From assembly GCA_023416135.1 (NCBI GenBank), contig JAEZIF010000208.1:1-33634 (forward strand): 33,634 bases of DNA. The letters run 5' to 3'. Positions 1 through 8,007 of the stretch are shown in pieces. Both the position numbers and the translations under genes were made by a program. Below the pieces are notes generated by a model that ran no database searches, had not been told where the DNA came from, and worked only from the letters and a program-made list of their open reading frames with translations. Each line of letters starts with the position of its first letter. Positions within the stretch are counted from its first letter, which is position 1. Source of the stretch: Pseudomonadota bacterium. Its GTDB lineage: Bacteria; Pseudomonadota; Alphaproteobacteria; Reyranellales; Reyranellaceae.

Positions 1-1043
1 ACCGACCACACCTCGACGCTGGCTGGACGGCGCAGGTCCGGCTCGATGCGGTATTCGATGCTCGTATGATCCAGTGAGATCGGCTCGCAGCGTTGCGAGA
101 AGAGGTTGACGATGGGCGTGCAGCCGAGCGCGAGGCTGTTGGCCTGGATCGCGCGTTCGAGGTCCGGCATCGCGCGGTCGAGATAGACGAAGATATCCAT
201 CCGGTTGCCCGCGGAGACGAGCGTCTTGGCGTCGAGCCGGCAGAGATCGATGAACTGGAACTTCTCGCGAGCGGCGAAGTACTCACTGAGCAGCCGGAAG
301 CCGGAGAACGAGCGCGCCGGCCATGGAAACAACGCTTCCTCGGGCGCGAAGCCGACCGCCTGCAAAGTGTCCGGCGGCAGGATCACCGGGTGCGCATCCG
401 GAAGATCATCGGCCAGGGCGACCGAGACGGTATGCGCCATCAGCAGCTCCAGCAGCCGCGATCCGTGTTCGCCCGCCAGGAAGACGCGCAGCCGGTCGAG
501 ACCGAGCTCGGTGAAAGTCATGGTGGGGTTGCTGCAGCGCAGGCTGATGCGCAGACAGGCGACGGCCTCGGCGGCGGCCGGATTGGGCGGGGCCGCCAGC
601 GGCATGCCGGAAAGGCGGACGGCGTCGATCTCGACCGGCCACAGCGTCAGGGGATAGGCGGTGCGAAACTGGCAGATCTCGCCGCCGACCGGTTCGGCTT
701 CGACCGCAAGGCCGGACGGTAGATGGGCCGGACCCGGCAGGTCCGGGCTGGCCGCGAACCGGGTGATCGCCACCGACGGCATGGGGGCGAGATAGTGGGG
801 ATAGAGGACGGAGAGCAGGCCGTCGGTGAGCTCGGGAAACTCGTCATCGAGCCTGTGCTGCACACGCGCGCCCAGGAAGGCCACTCCCTCGAGCAGGCGG
901 CTGACGTGCGGGTCGTCGACGGTGTCCTTGGTCAGGCGGAGGCGGCCGGCGATCTTGGGATGGCGCTCGGCGAATTCGCCGGCCAGCACGCGCAGCGCTT
1001 CGAGTTCCCGGTTGAAGAAGGCAAGCAGGGAATCCGACGCCAA
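1..1043 (-). CDS. tssF: T6SS baseplate protein TssF (ImpG/VasA), N-terminal part
   Basis: TssF is a wedge component of the type VI secretion baseplate and works in the cytoplasm with TssE, TssG and TssK. Reading from 1043 leftward gives an uninterrupted frame of 347 codons that runs off the window edge, a little over half the usual length of about 600 residues. The N-terminus has the family pattern: SLLAFFNRELEALR, then EFAERHPKIAGRL, then DPHVSRLLEGVAFLGARVQHRLDDEFPE and LYPHYLAPMPS. The start is a TTG directly after the tssE stop, chosen because a strong AGGAGG lies 5 bases upstream and family homology begins there. Transcription is coupled to tssE and the genes above it. The C-terminal half is not visible, so intactness cannot be judged. 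Confidence 0.93.
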   Translation of the reverse strand, partial: MASDSLLAFFNRELEALRVLAGEFAERHPKIAGRLRLTKDTVDDPHVSRLLEGVAFLGARVQHRLDDEFPELTDGLLSVLYPHYLAPMPSVAITRFAASPDLPGPAHLPSGLAVEAEPVGGEICQFRTAYPLTLWPVEIDAVRLSGMPLAAPPNPAAAEAVACLRISLRCSNPTMTFTELGLDRLRVFLAGEHGSRLLELLMAHTVSVALADDLPDAHPVILPPDTLQAVGFAPEEALFPWPARSFSGFRLLSEYFAAREKFQFIDLCRLDAKTLVSAGNRMDIFVYLDRAMPDLERAIQANSLALGCTPIVNLFSQRCEPISLDHTSIEYRIEPDLRRPASVEVWS

Positions 1044-1571
1044 CTACGCCTCCTGTTCGAGAACGGTGACGTTCTTGGTGAGAAGATCGACGACCGTATC
1101 GAAGGCGATCGGCTCGGGCGCCGGGTCGGCATGCAGCAGGGCGTCGATGCGCAACCGGAGCGTTCCGCTCACCTTGTCCGTCGCCTCGAGCAGCGTGACC
1201 CTGAGACTGACGATGCGCGGTTCGAAGCGACGAATGCAGTTCTCGACGAGCACGCGCAGCTCCTCGCGGCGGCGCGGATCGTGGTAGGCGCCGGAAGCGA
1301 AGTCGGGCAGCCCGAACGCCGCCAGCGAGCGATCGAGCTCGGCGAGGTGCGGATCCCAGGAGCGCCATCTGCGGCGCGTGTTGAGCAATTCCTCGAGGTC
1401 GTTGCAGATGCTGACGCGTATGGCCTCCATCGCGGCGGACGCGGATAGCGGCGTGTCCGTGCGCTGCGACGGGTCGGCATCGACAAGCCGGTCGAGCAGC
1501 GGAAGCTGAGCCCGCCTGCCCCGCGCCGAGGCGAGGTTATCGGGCATGAGACGATTTCTGCCGTCGCTCAT
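1044..1571 (-). CDS. tssE: T6SS baseplate protein TssE (ImpF), gp25-like
   Basis: This 175-residue protein belongs to the GPW/gp25 family, the T4 phage gp25 homologue that nucleates sheath assembly on the baseplate. Family features are LPLLDRLVDADP near the N-terminus, SICNDLEELLNTRR, the AFGLPDFASG turn, and VENCIRRFEPRIVSLRV followed by LRLRIDALL. The start ATG at 1571 overlaps the stop of impE in an ATGA arrangement, which indicates translational coupling. An in-frame ATG lies further up at 1610, but it sits inside impE and precedes no conserved sequence. The next gene, tssF, starts on the base after the stop codon. Length is normal for the family. Confidence 0.93.
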   Translation of the reverse strand: MSDGRNRLMPDNLASARGRRAQLPLLDRLVDADPSQRTDTPLSASAAMEAIRVSICNDLEELLNTRRRWRSWDPHLAELDRSLAAFGLPDFASGAYHDPRRREELRVLVENCIRRFEPRIVSLRVTLLEATDKVSGTLRLRIDALLHADPAPEPIAFDTVVDLLTKNVTVLEQEA

Positions 1572-2413
1572 GACGCCGCCTGAAAGCTGATGCTGTCGAT
1601 CTCGAGCCACGTCAGCGCTTCCTCGCCGACCAGGATGGTCACGGCGCCCAGGCCCAACGTCGGTCCGCCGTCGCCCGCCTGCTGCCAGTCGGTGGCTCGA
1701 CCCAGACGCAACGCATCGTTCATTGCGTCGGCCGCTGCGGCCGTCATCGAAGGATAGATCACCGGCAGATAGACATCGCCGTCGGGGCCGTCCGCAACCT
1801 GCATGGTCGCGCGGCGCCAGAACAGGTCGCGCGGTCGCTTGGCGGGATGAAACTCCAGGACCAGCACGCGCTCCGGCGGGATCCAGAAGTACTTGCCGGT
1901 CGTGGTGATGACCTCCAAGCAGGACGACAGCAGGTCGTCGGCGTCGCGCATGTCGTCGAAGGGCGCGCCGCGCAGTGTGCCGGACGGGTGCGGGCGCGCG
2001 GCCTCGGCCTCTGCCGCAAGCCTGGCGGCTTCGGACGCATCGCCGTTGCGCAGGGCGACGATGGCGGCCAGCGACGAGCGCTGCGCGGCGGTAGGCTCGC
2101 CAAGGAACTCAGGCACGCGGCCGTCGCTGAACAGCTGTCGCCGGGCCGTCTCGCCGCGCAGCAGCTGACGGAACTCGGCAACGACGATGGCGGCCGTCGG
2201 ATCGAGGTCGGCGCAGGCGTCGAGGACGACGTCGGCACGCTCGATGTTGCCGGAGAACGCCAGCAGCTCGGCCAGCAGGACCCGGGCGCCGATATCGGTC
2301 GGCGCCCGGCGCACCGCGGCATTGGCCGCCGTCAGCGCGCCGGCGAGATTGCCTTCGCGGAACAGACGGCCGGCTTCACCGGGATCGACAGTTCCTGTGG
2401 GAGAAAGCGACAT
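1568..2413 (-). CDS. impE: T6SS accessory protein ImpE/TagJ (SciE type)
   Basis: The 281-residue product matches the ImpE/SciE/TagJ family, a T6SS accessory protein found in a subset of systems. In Pseudomonas aeruginosa TagJ binds the sheath protein TssB and is linked to the ClpV recycling step. The N-terminal half is an alanine-rich, TPR-like helical repeat region (AGRLFREGNLAGALTAANAAVRRAPTD and on to about residue 130). The C-terminal half carries the family block ITTTGKYFWIPPERVLVLEFHPAKRPRDLFWRRA and DGDVYLPVIYPS. AGGAGG lies 6 bases before the ATG. The stop overlaps the tssE start. Position between the second TssC and TssE reproduces the impB-C-D-E-F-G order of Rhizobium. Confidence 0.9.
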   Translation of the reverse strand: MSLSPTGTVDPGEAGRLFREGNLAGALTAANAAVRRAPTDIGARVLLAELLAFSGNIERADVVLDACADLDPTAAIVVAEFRQLLRGETARRQLFSDGRVPEFLGEPTAAQRSSLAAIVALRNGDASEAARLAAEAEAARPHPSGTLRGAPFDDMRDADDLLSSCLEVITTTGKYFWIPPERVLVLEFHPAKRPRDLFWRRATMQVADGPDGDVYLPVIYPSMTAAAADAMNDALRLGRATDWQQAGDGGPTLGLGAVTILVGEEALTWLEIDSISFQAAS

Positions 2414-2437
2414 CGACCCTCCTGACCGGCCACGTCC

Positions 2438-3991
2438 TCAGACGCTGGGCGCTGCAAGTTCAGTGACGAGATGGAATGCGGTAGCGATATCGTCGAGCTG
2501 GTAGTGCGGGCGCAGATGGATGGTGCAGCCGAACACTCCGGGCTTCTCGAGGCGTTCGCGAACCTGCACGTTGCCTTCGAGCAGGGGAAAGCGCGCGCGC
2601 GACTCCGAGGTGCTGTTGATGTTGGTGTTGACGTAGCCCTGAAGCCAGGCGTTGAGCTGCCGTTCGATCTCGTCCGCGGTGCGGAAAGCGCCCACCATGT
2701 CTCGCCCCATCACCTTGAGGAGATGGGCGAAGCGCGCGGCGCACAGCATCGAGTTGATCTGCGCGGAAAGGCGGGCGTTGGCGTCGGCCACGGCGGCCGT
2801 GGCGCCGGAATAGCTCGCCGGTGCCTGCATGCTGCGCGAGGCGCCGAACACCAGCTCGGGCCCGAACGGGAGGACGCCGATCGGCAACAGCCCGACCTCG
2901 ACCAGGGCCTGCTCCTGGCGAAAGCTGAACTGGTATTCGACGGACTTGCGCGGCCAGTCATAGGGTGGGCCGCTGACGAACGGCTCGGCGGCGAGATTGT
3001 CGACCAGCCCGCCGCCGACACGGTCGATCTCGACGCCGCGCACGTCGGCCGGCCAGTTGTTGTCCAGGAAGGCGCGCACCGCGCAGGCGGCGAAGGCGTA
3101 GCCGGCGCTCATCCAGACCCGGGTGTCGGCGGTCGGCGCGTGCTCGCTGTAGCGGAAGCCGTCCAGGCGGCCGGGCTCGTCCGTCCACGGACGACGCGCC
3201 AGCAGGCGGGGCAGCGCGACGGCCACGAAGCGCATGTCGGCGCGTCCGGCGAGGCTGCGCCATCGCAGATGGTTGGGGCCGCGCAACGGAGCGGTGATGT
3301 CCCGCACGCCTTCGAGGTCGGAGAAGGTGTCGACTTCCAGGACCGTCGGATCGAGCGACAGCACGGTCGGCATGAAGGCGGCGGCCGCGACGGCGGAAAG
3401 CTGCGCCAGGCCACCCACGTCGTCGGTCGTGGCCCCGGTGGCGACGCGATGGCGAACGGCGTGATCGATCACCATCAGGCCGTACGGCTCGCCGCCGGGC
3501 ATGCCGAACTCCTCCTCGTAGATCCGGCGGAAGGTGATGCTCTGGTCGAATTCCAGCGCCCGCTCGAGGTCACGGCAGAGTTCGCCCCATCGGACGGGCA
3601 GGAGCCGTACCTTGACCCGCCGGCCCGGTTCGATGCCGGAGATCAACCAGGCGAGGCCGCGCCAGCGTCCTTCCAGCGCGCGGAAGCGCGCCTGGTGGAG
3701 CACGGCGTCGAGCTGATCGCCCAGGGCCGCGTCGATCTCGGCGATATCGCGGTCGAGCGCCGCGCGCAGCCGATCGCCGCCCGCCGCCAGCAGGCCGGTC
3801 ACTGCCTCGCCGAACCACATCTCGAGCGCCTCACTGCAGCTCAGCTTGCCATGCAGGAAGGCCGAGAGGTCACCAGCCTCCTCGCGGTGCTGCTCGCCGA
3901 AGAAGCGGCCGGCCAGCACCGCCTCGCGCAGGGGCGGGCGCTGTCGAGGCGCCTCCTCCGTGGGGGCTGCAATTGTCGCTTCCTCGCCCAT
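2438..3991 (-). CDS. tssC2: Second T6SS sheath large-subunit paralogue (TssC2/ImpD)
   Basis: This is a 517-residue TssC/EvpB-family protein, the second of two tandem copies. It keeps the family core: RFRALEGRWRGLAWLI, ALEFDQSITFRRIYEEEFGMPGGEPYGLMVID, and the C-terminal RFAHLLKVMGRDMVGAF with LQGYVNTNINSTSE. It differs widely from its neighbour TssC in the N-terminal 80 residues and the middle region. In Rhizobium this position is impD, and Agrobacterium likewise carries two tandem TssC genes. The gene lies 57 bases below tssC and 24 bases above impE. The Shine-Dalgarno before the ATG is only a weak GGCGGGA, unlike the strong sites of its neighbours. Whether it enters the sheath or has a separate role cannot be read from the sequence. 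Confidence 0.88.
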   Translation of the reverse strand: MGEEATIAAPTEEAPRQRPPLREAVLAGRFFGEQHREEAGDLSAFLHGKLSCSEALEMWFGEAVTGLLAAGGDRLRAALDRDIAEIDAALGDQLDAVLHQARFRALEGRWRGLAWLISGIEPGRRVKVRLLPVRWGELCRDLERALEFDQSITFRRIYEEEFGMPGGEPYGLMVIDHAVRHRVATGATTDDVGGLAQLSAVAAAAFMPTVLSLDPTVLEVDTFSDLEGVRDITAPLRGPNHLRWRSLAGRADMRFVAVALPRLLARRPWTDEPGRLDGFRYSEHAPTADTRVWMSAGYAFAACAVRAFLDNNWPADVRGVEIDRVGGGLVDNLAAEPFVSGPPYDWPRKSVEYQFSFRQEQALVEVGLLPIGVLPFGPELVFGASRSMQAPASYSGATAAVADANARLSAQINSMLCAARFAHLLKVMGRDMVGAFRTADEIERQLNAWLQGYVNTNINSTSESRARFPLLEGNVQVRERLEKPGVFGCTIHLRPHYQLDDIATAFHLVTELAAPSV

Positions 3992-4048
3992 GGTGTGCCG
4001 GTCCCGCCAATCATGGCGGCGGGTGCCAGGTCAAAGAGGTTCGGGCGG

Positions 4049-5542
<1,494 letters not shown>

Positions 5543-5545
5543 TTG

Positions 5546-6055
5546 CTACTCCTCCGACTTCTTGATGCCGAGTTCGCCCGACAGCGACTTGAGATCCTGC
5601 TCCGAGCGCAGGACCTGCTCGAGGAGGTTCTCCAGTTCCTGGGACCGGTCGGCCTTGCTCATGAGGTCGCGCAGCTTGTCGCGGGTCTCTAGCAGCGCCG
5701 CCAGGGCCGGCACCTGCTTGGCGACCTGCACCGGATCGAAATCGTCCATCGAATTGAACTTGAGGTCGACGCTCATCTGCGTGCCGTCGTCGGCAAGCTT
5801 GTTGTCGACCTTGAGCTTGAGACCGGGCGCCATGCTGGCCATGACGTCGTTGAAGTTGTCGCGGTCGATTTGCGTGAACTTGCGATCCGCCAGAGGCTTC
5901 AGAGGTGTCGTCGGGTCACCCGAGAAATCGCCCATGATGCCTACGACGAACGGCAGCTCACGTAGGATCTGCGCACCTTCGGTTTCGACTTCATAGGTGA
6001 TGTGCACTCGCGGCTTACGTACACGATTCAATTTGTCGTGTATACTTGCGCTCAT
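5546..6055 (-). CDS. tssB: T6SS contractile sheath small subunit TssB (ImpB/VipA)
   Basis: The 169-residue product is the small sheath subunit that interlocks with TssC and is disassembled by ClpV after firing. Conserved features are NRVRKPRVHITYEVET, ELPFVVGIMGDFSG, PLADRKFTQIDRDNFNDVMASM, and FNSMDDFDPVQVAKQVPALAALLETRDKL. AGGAGGG sits about 9 bases before the ATG at 6055. It is the first gene of the minus-strand imp operon, so the 222-base gap upstream should hold the operon promoter. Length and motifs are normal. Confidence 0.95.
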   Translation of the reverse strand: MSASIHDKLNRVRKPRVHITYEVETEGAQILRELPFVVGIMGDFSGDPTTPLKPLADRKFTQIDRDNFNDVMASMAPGLKLKVDNKLADDGTQMSVDLKFNSMDDFDPVQVAKQVPALAALLETRDKLRDLMSKADRSQELENLLEQVLRSEQDLKSLSGELGIKKSEE

Positions 6056-6193
6056 CGCAGAAACCCTCCTGCTCGACGAATTAGACTACTCCGGACGGCT
6101 TGGGCAGTCCATGGCCCGGCGCCCCACAGCGCGTTCGATGGCGGCAGCATAGGCCGTCCCCGCCATCGTCGAACGTGGCGAAAAGCACGTTCC

Positions 6194-6205
6194 CCAAACG
6201 TTTGG
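6194..6205. promoter_or_regulatory. 12-bp perfect palindrome between tssB and tssA
   Basis: CCAAACGTTTGG reads the same on both strands. It lies in the 222-base divergent gap between tssB and tssA, about 140 bases before tssB and 72 before tssA. A perfect dyad in a divergent control region suggests a dimeric regulator site. No regulator gene is in the window and no factor can be named. Confidence 0.4.
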
Positions 6206-6229
6206 CCCTTCAAGATGGCGGCGCGGCTT

Positions 6230-6255
6230 GTATCATAGCCGAGTATCATAGCCGA
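6230..6255 (+). repeat. Tandem 13-bp direct repeat upstream of tssA
   Basis: GTATCATAGCCGA occurs twice head to tail with no spacer, ending 22 bases before the tssA ATG. It could be a tandem regulator site, part of the tssA leader, or a recent local duplication. The two copies are identical. Confidence 0.6.
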
Positions 6256-6277
6256 CCAGTCCGCGGGTGACTTCACG

Positions 6278-7405
6278 ATGATTCCGGAACTTGAGACGGC
6301 CGACTTCGAGGCGATCCTGGCACCCCTTGCCGGCGACCAGCCGACCGGTGTCGACCTGAGACAGGACTTCGCGCCAACCTCCATCTACTTCCGCCTTCGT
6401 GACGCCCGCGCCCAGGCGCGCGACGCCGAACGGCAGGCCGATACCGAGGGCAACGACGAAGGCCTGCCGACGCTGTGGAAGCCGGTTGCGACGATGGCGA
6501 TCGGCGCCTTGAAATCGAACTCCAAGGATCTGGAAGTGGCGACCTGGCTGACCGAGGCGTTGGTGCGCATCGCCGGCCTCAGCGGGCTGATGGCGGGAGC
6601 CTCGGTGATCGGCGGGCTGGTCGAGCGGCATTGGGACGGCTTGTTTCCGGTGCCGGAGGAAGGCGATATGGAGAGCCGCGTGGCCGCCGTAGCAGGACTT
6701 TCCGGCCAGGGCGCCGACGGAACATTGATGCAACCGCTGCGCAAGGTGGCGCTGTTTCGCCGGCCCGACGGCTCGCCCTTCAGCATCTGGCAATACCAGG
6801 CGGCGCTCGAGCTTTCCGGCATCACCGATCCTGCGCGGCGCGCCCAGCGGATCGACTCCGGCGTCCTGCCGTTCGAAGAGGTCGAGAAGGAAGCGCGGGT
6901 GGCCGGCGCGGCGCATTGGTCCGCACAACGCGAACTGATCGCCAAGACCCTCGCGGCGTGGAAGGAGATGGAGCGCGCGTTCGACGAGAAGGCAGGCGAC
7001 GCGAGCCCCGCTGCCAACCGCGTGCGCGAATTGCTGGAGTTCGTGTCGGAAACGTGCGCGCGATTTGCGCCGTCCGACGCGGCAGATGCGGCAGATGCGG
7101 CAGATGGAGCGGCCGAGACGACGAGCGCGACTGCACCTGCAGGCGATGGCGCCGCCGCTGTCGTGGCGACGCCAGGGAGCATCACGGGGCGCGAACAGGC
7201 CTTGCGCCAGCTGACGGAGATCGCCGCCTGGTTCAGGCGCAACGAGCCGAGTTCGCCGATCGGATTTACGCTGGATGAAGCCGTGCGACGTGCCCGCCTT
7301 GGTTGGCCGGAGCTCGTCGCTGAACTCGTTTCCGACGAGACGGCGCGTCATTCGCTGCTGACCAGCGTCGGCATCAAGCCGCCGTCCCCCGAAACAGAGC
7401 AGTAG
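6278..7405 (+). CDS. tssA: T6SS cap/assembly protein TssA (ImpA family)
   Basis: TssA primes assembly of tube and sheath and caps the growing sheath end. The 375-residue product has the ImpA N-terminal domain in about the first 130 residues: FEAILAPLAGDQPTGVDLRQDFAPTSIYFRLRDAR, then TLWKPVATMAIGALKSNSKDLEVATWLTEALVRIAGLSGL and LVERHWDGLFP. A variable, Ala/Asp-rich low-complexity linker follows near residues 268-300. The C-terminus carries ITGREQALRQLTEIAAWFRRNEPSSPIGFTLDEAVRRARLGWPELVAEL, the family's C-terminal signature. It is divergent from the imp operon and convergent with hcp. The Shine-Dalgarno before the ATG is weak. The ATG is kept because the ImpA domain starts immediately after it. 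Confidence 0.93.
   Translation: MIPELETADFEAILAPLAGDQPTGVDLRQDFAPTSIYFRLRDARAQARDAERQADTEGNDEGLPTLWKPVATMAIGALKSNSKDLEVATWLTEALVRIAGLSGLMAGASVIGGLVERHWDGLFPVPEEGDMESRVAAVAGLSGQGADGTLMQPLRKVALFRRPDGSPFSIWQYQAALELSGITDPARRAQRIDSGVLPFEEVEKEARVAGAAHWSAQRELIAKTLAAWKEMERAFDEKAGDASPAANRVRELLEFVSETCARFAPSDAADAADAADGAAETTSATAPAGDGAAAVVATPGSITGREQALRQLTEIAAWFRRNEPSSPIGFTLDEAVRRARLGWPELVAELVSDETARHSLLTSVGIKPPSPETEQ
7079..7105 (+). repeat. Three 9-bp tandem repeats inside tssA
   Basis: GCGGCAGAT is repeated three times in frame and encodes Ala-Ala-Asp units in the linker between the TssA N- and C-terminal domains. Because the unit is a multiple of three, gain or loss of copies would change linker length without breaking the frame. 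Confidence 0.7.
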
Positions 7406-7431
7406 AGCAGCAGGCGATACCGGAGCCGATC

Positions 7432-7454
7432 GCCGGTGCCGCGAAGGCACCGGC
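7432..7454. terminator. Hairpin between convergent tssA and hcp
   Basis: A perfect 9-bp stem (GCCGGTGCC / GGCACCGGC) with a 5-base loop lies between the tssA stop and the hcp stop. Its place in a convergent gap suggests a bidirectional terminator or 3'-end stabiliser. Neither strand has a following T-run, so classic intrinsic termination is uncertain. Confidence 0.5.
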
Positions 7455-7481
7455 CGGTTGCACGCTTCGCTGACAGGCGTC

Positions 7482-7958
7482 TCAGCTCGCCTTCATTGCC
7501 AGCAGGTCGTAGGAGACGATGTCGCCCTTCTTGATCTGGCCCGACTTGTCGAGCGGCGTGGGCGTAACCATGATCTTGATGAAGTTGAGCGACAGGCTCT
7601 CCATCGGAGCGTCGCCGCCTGAACTGAGCGAATAGCTGCTGACGCCGCAATCCGTCAGTTCGAAGGTGAGGAACGTTTCGGTCTTGTTCTTCGTGGTCGT
7701 GTTCATCTTGATTTCGACCTTGGTGTCGAACGTTCCGGCCACCGAGTCCTGGTAGAGCTTCGCCGACGACTTGTCGAAATGCTTGGTGACGACGATCTCG
7801 CTGATGTTGGGCGCGGAACTCTCGCGCGAGTTGCCGCCGGAACCGCTGCTGACGGCTCGGCCAACACCATACTGGAACGAGTTCAATTCGATCCAGTTCT
7901 TGTACCCATCGGTGGTAACATCACCATCGATGCCACCGAACTTCATGTAGATTGGCAC
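7482..7958 (-). CDS. hcp: T6SS tube protein Hcp (TssD)
   Basis: Hcp forms the hexameric inner tube and is secreted. The 158-residue product starts MPIYMKFGGIDGDVTTDGYKNWIEL, the typical Hcp opening. It continues with SFQYGVGRAV, a Gly/Ser-rich loop, ISEIVVTKHFDKSSAKLYQDSV, and the C-terminal ESLSLNFIKIMVTPTPLDKSGQ strand region. Length is normal. The gene lies 49 bases below clpV on the same strand, so the two are probably cotranscribed. It converges on tssA across a hairpin. Confidence 0.96.
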   Translation of the reverse strand: MPIYMKFGGIDGDVTTDGYKNWIELNSFQYGVGRAVSSGSGGNSRESSAPNISEIVVTKHFDKSSAKLYQDSVAGTFDTKVEIKMNTTTKNKTETFLTFELTDCGVSSYSLSSGGDAPMESLSLNFIKIMVTPTPLDKSGQIKKGDIVSYDLLAMKAS

Positions 7959-8007
7959 TGTCTACCTCCGTTAGAGAAAGCCTTCGAGATTATCAACGCC
8001 TTTGCGG

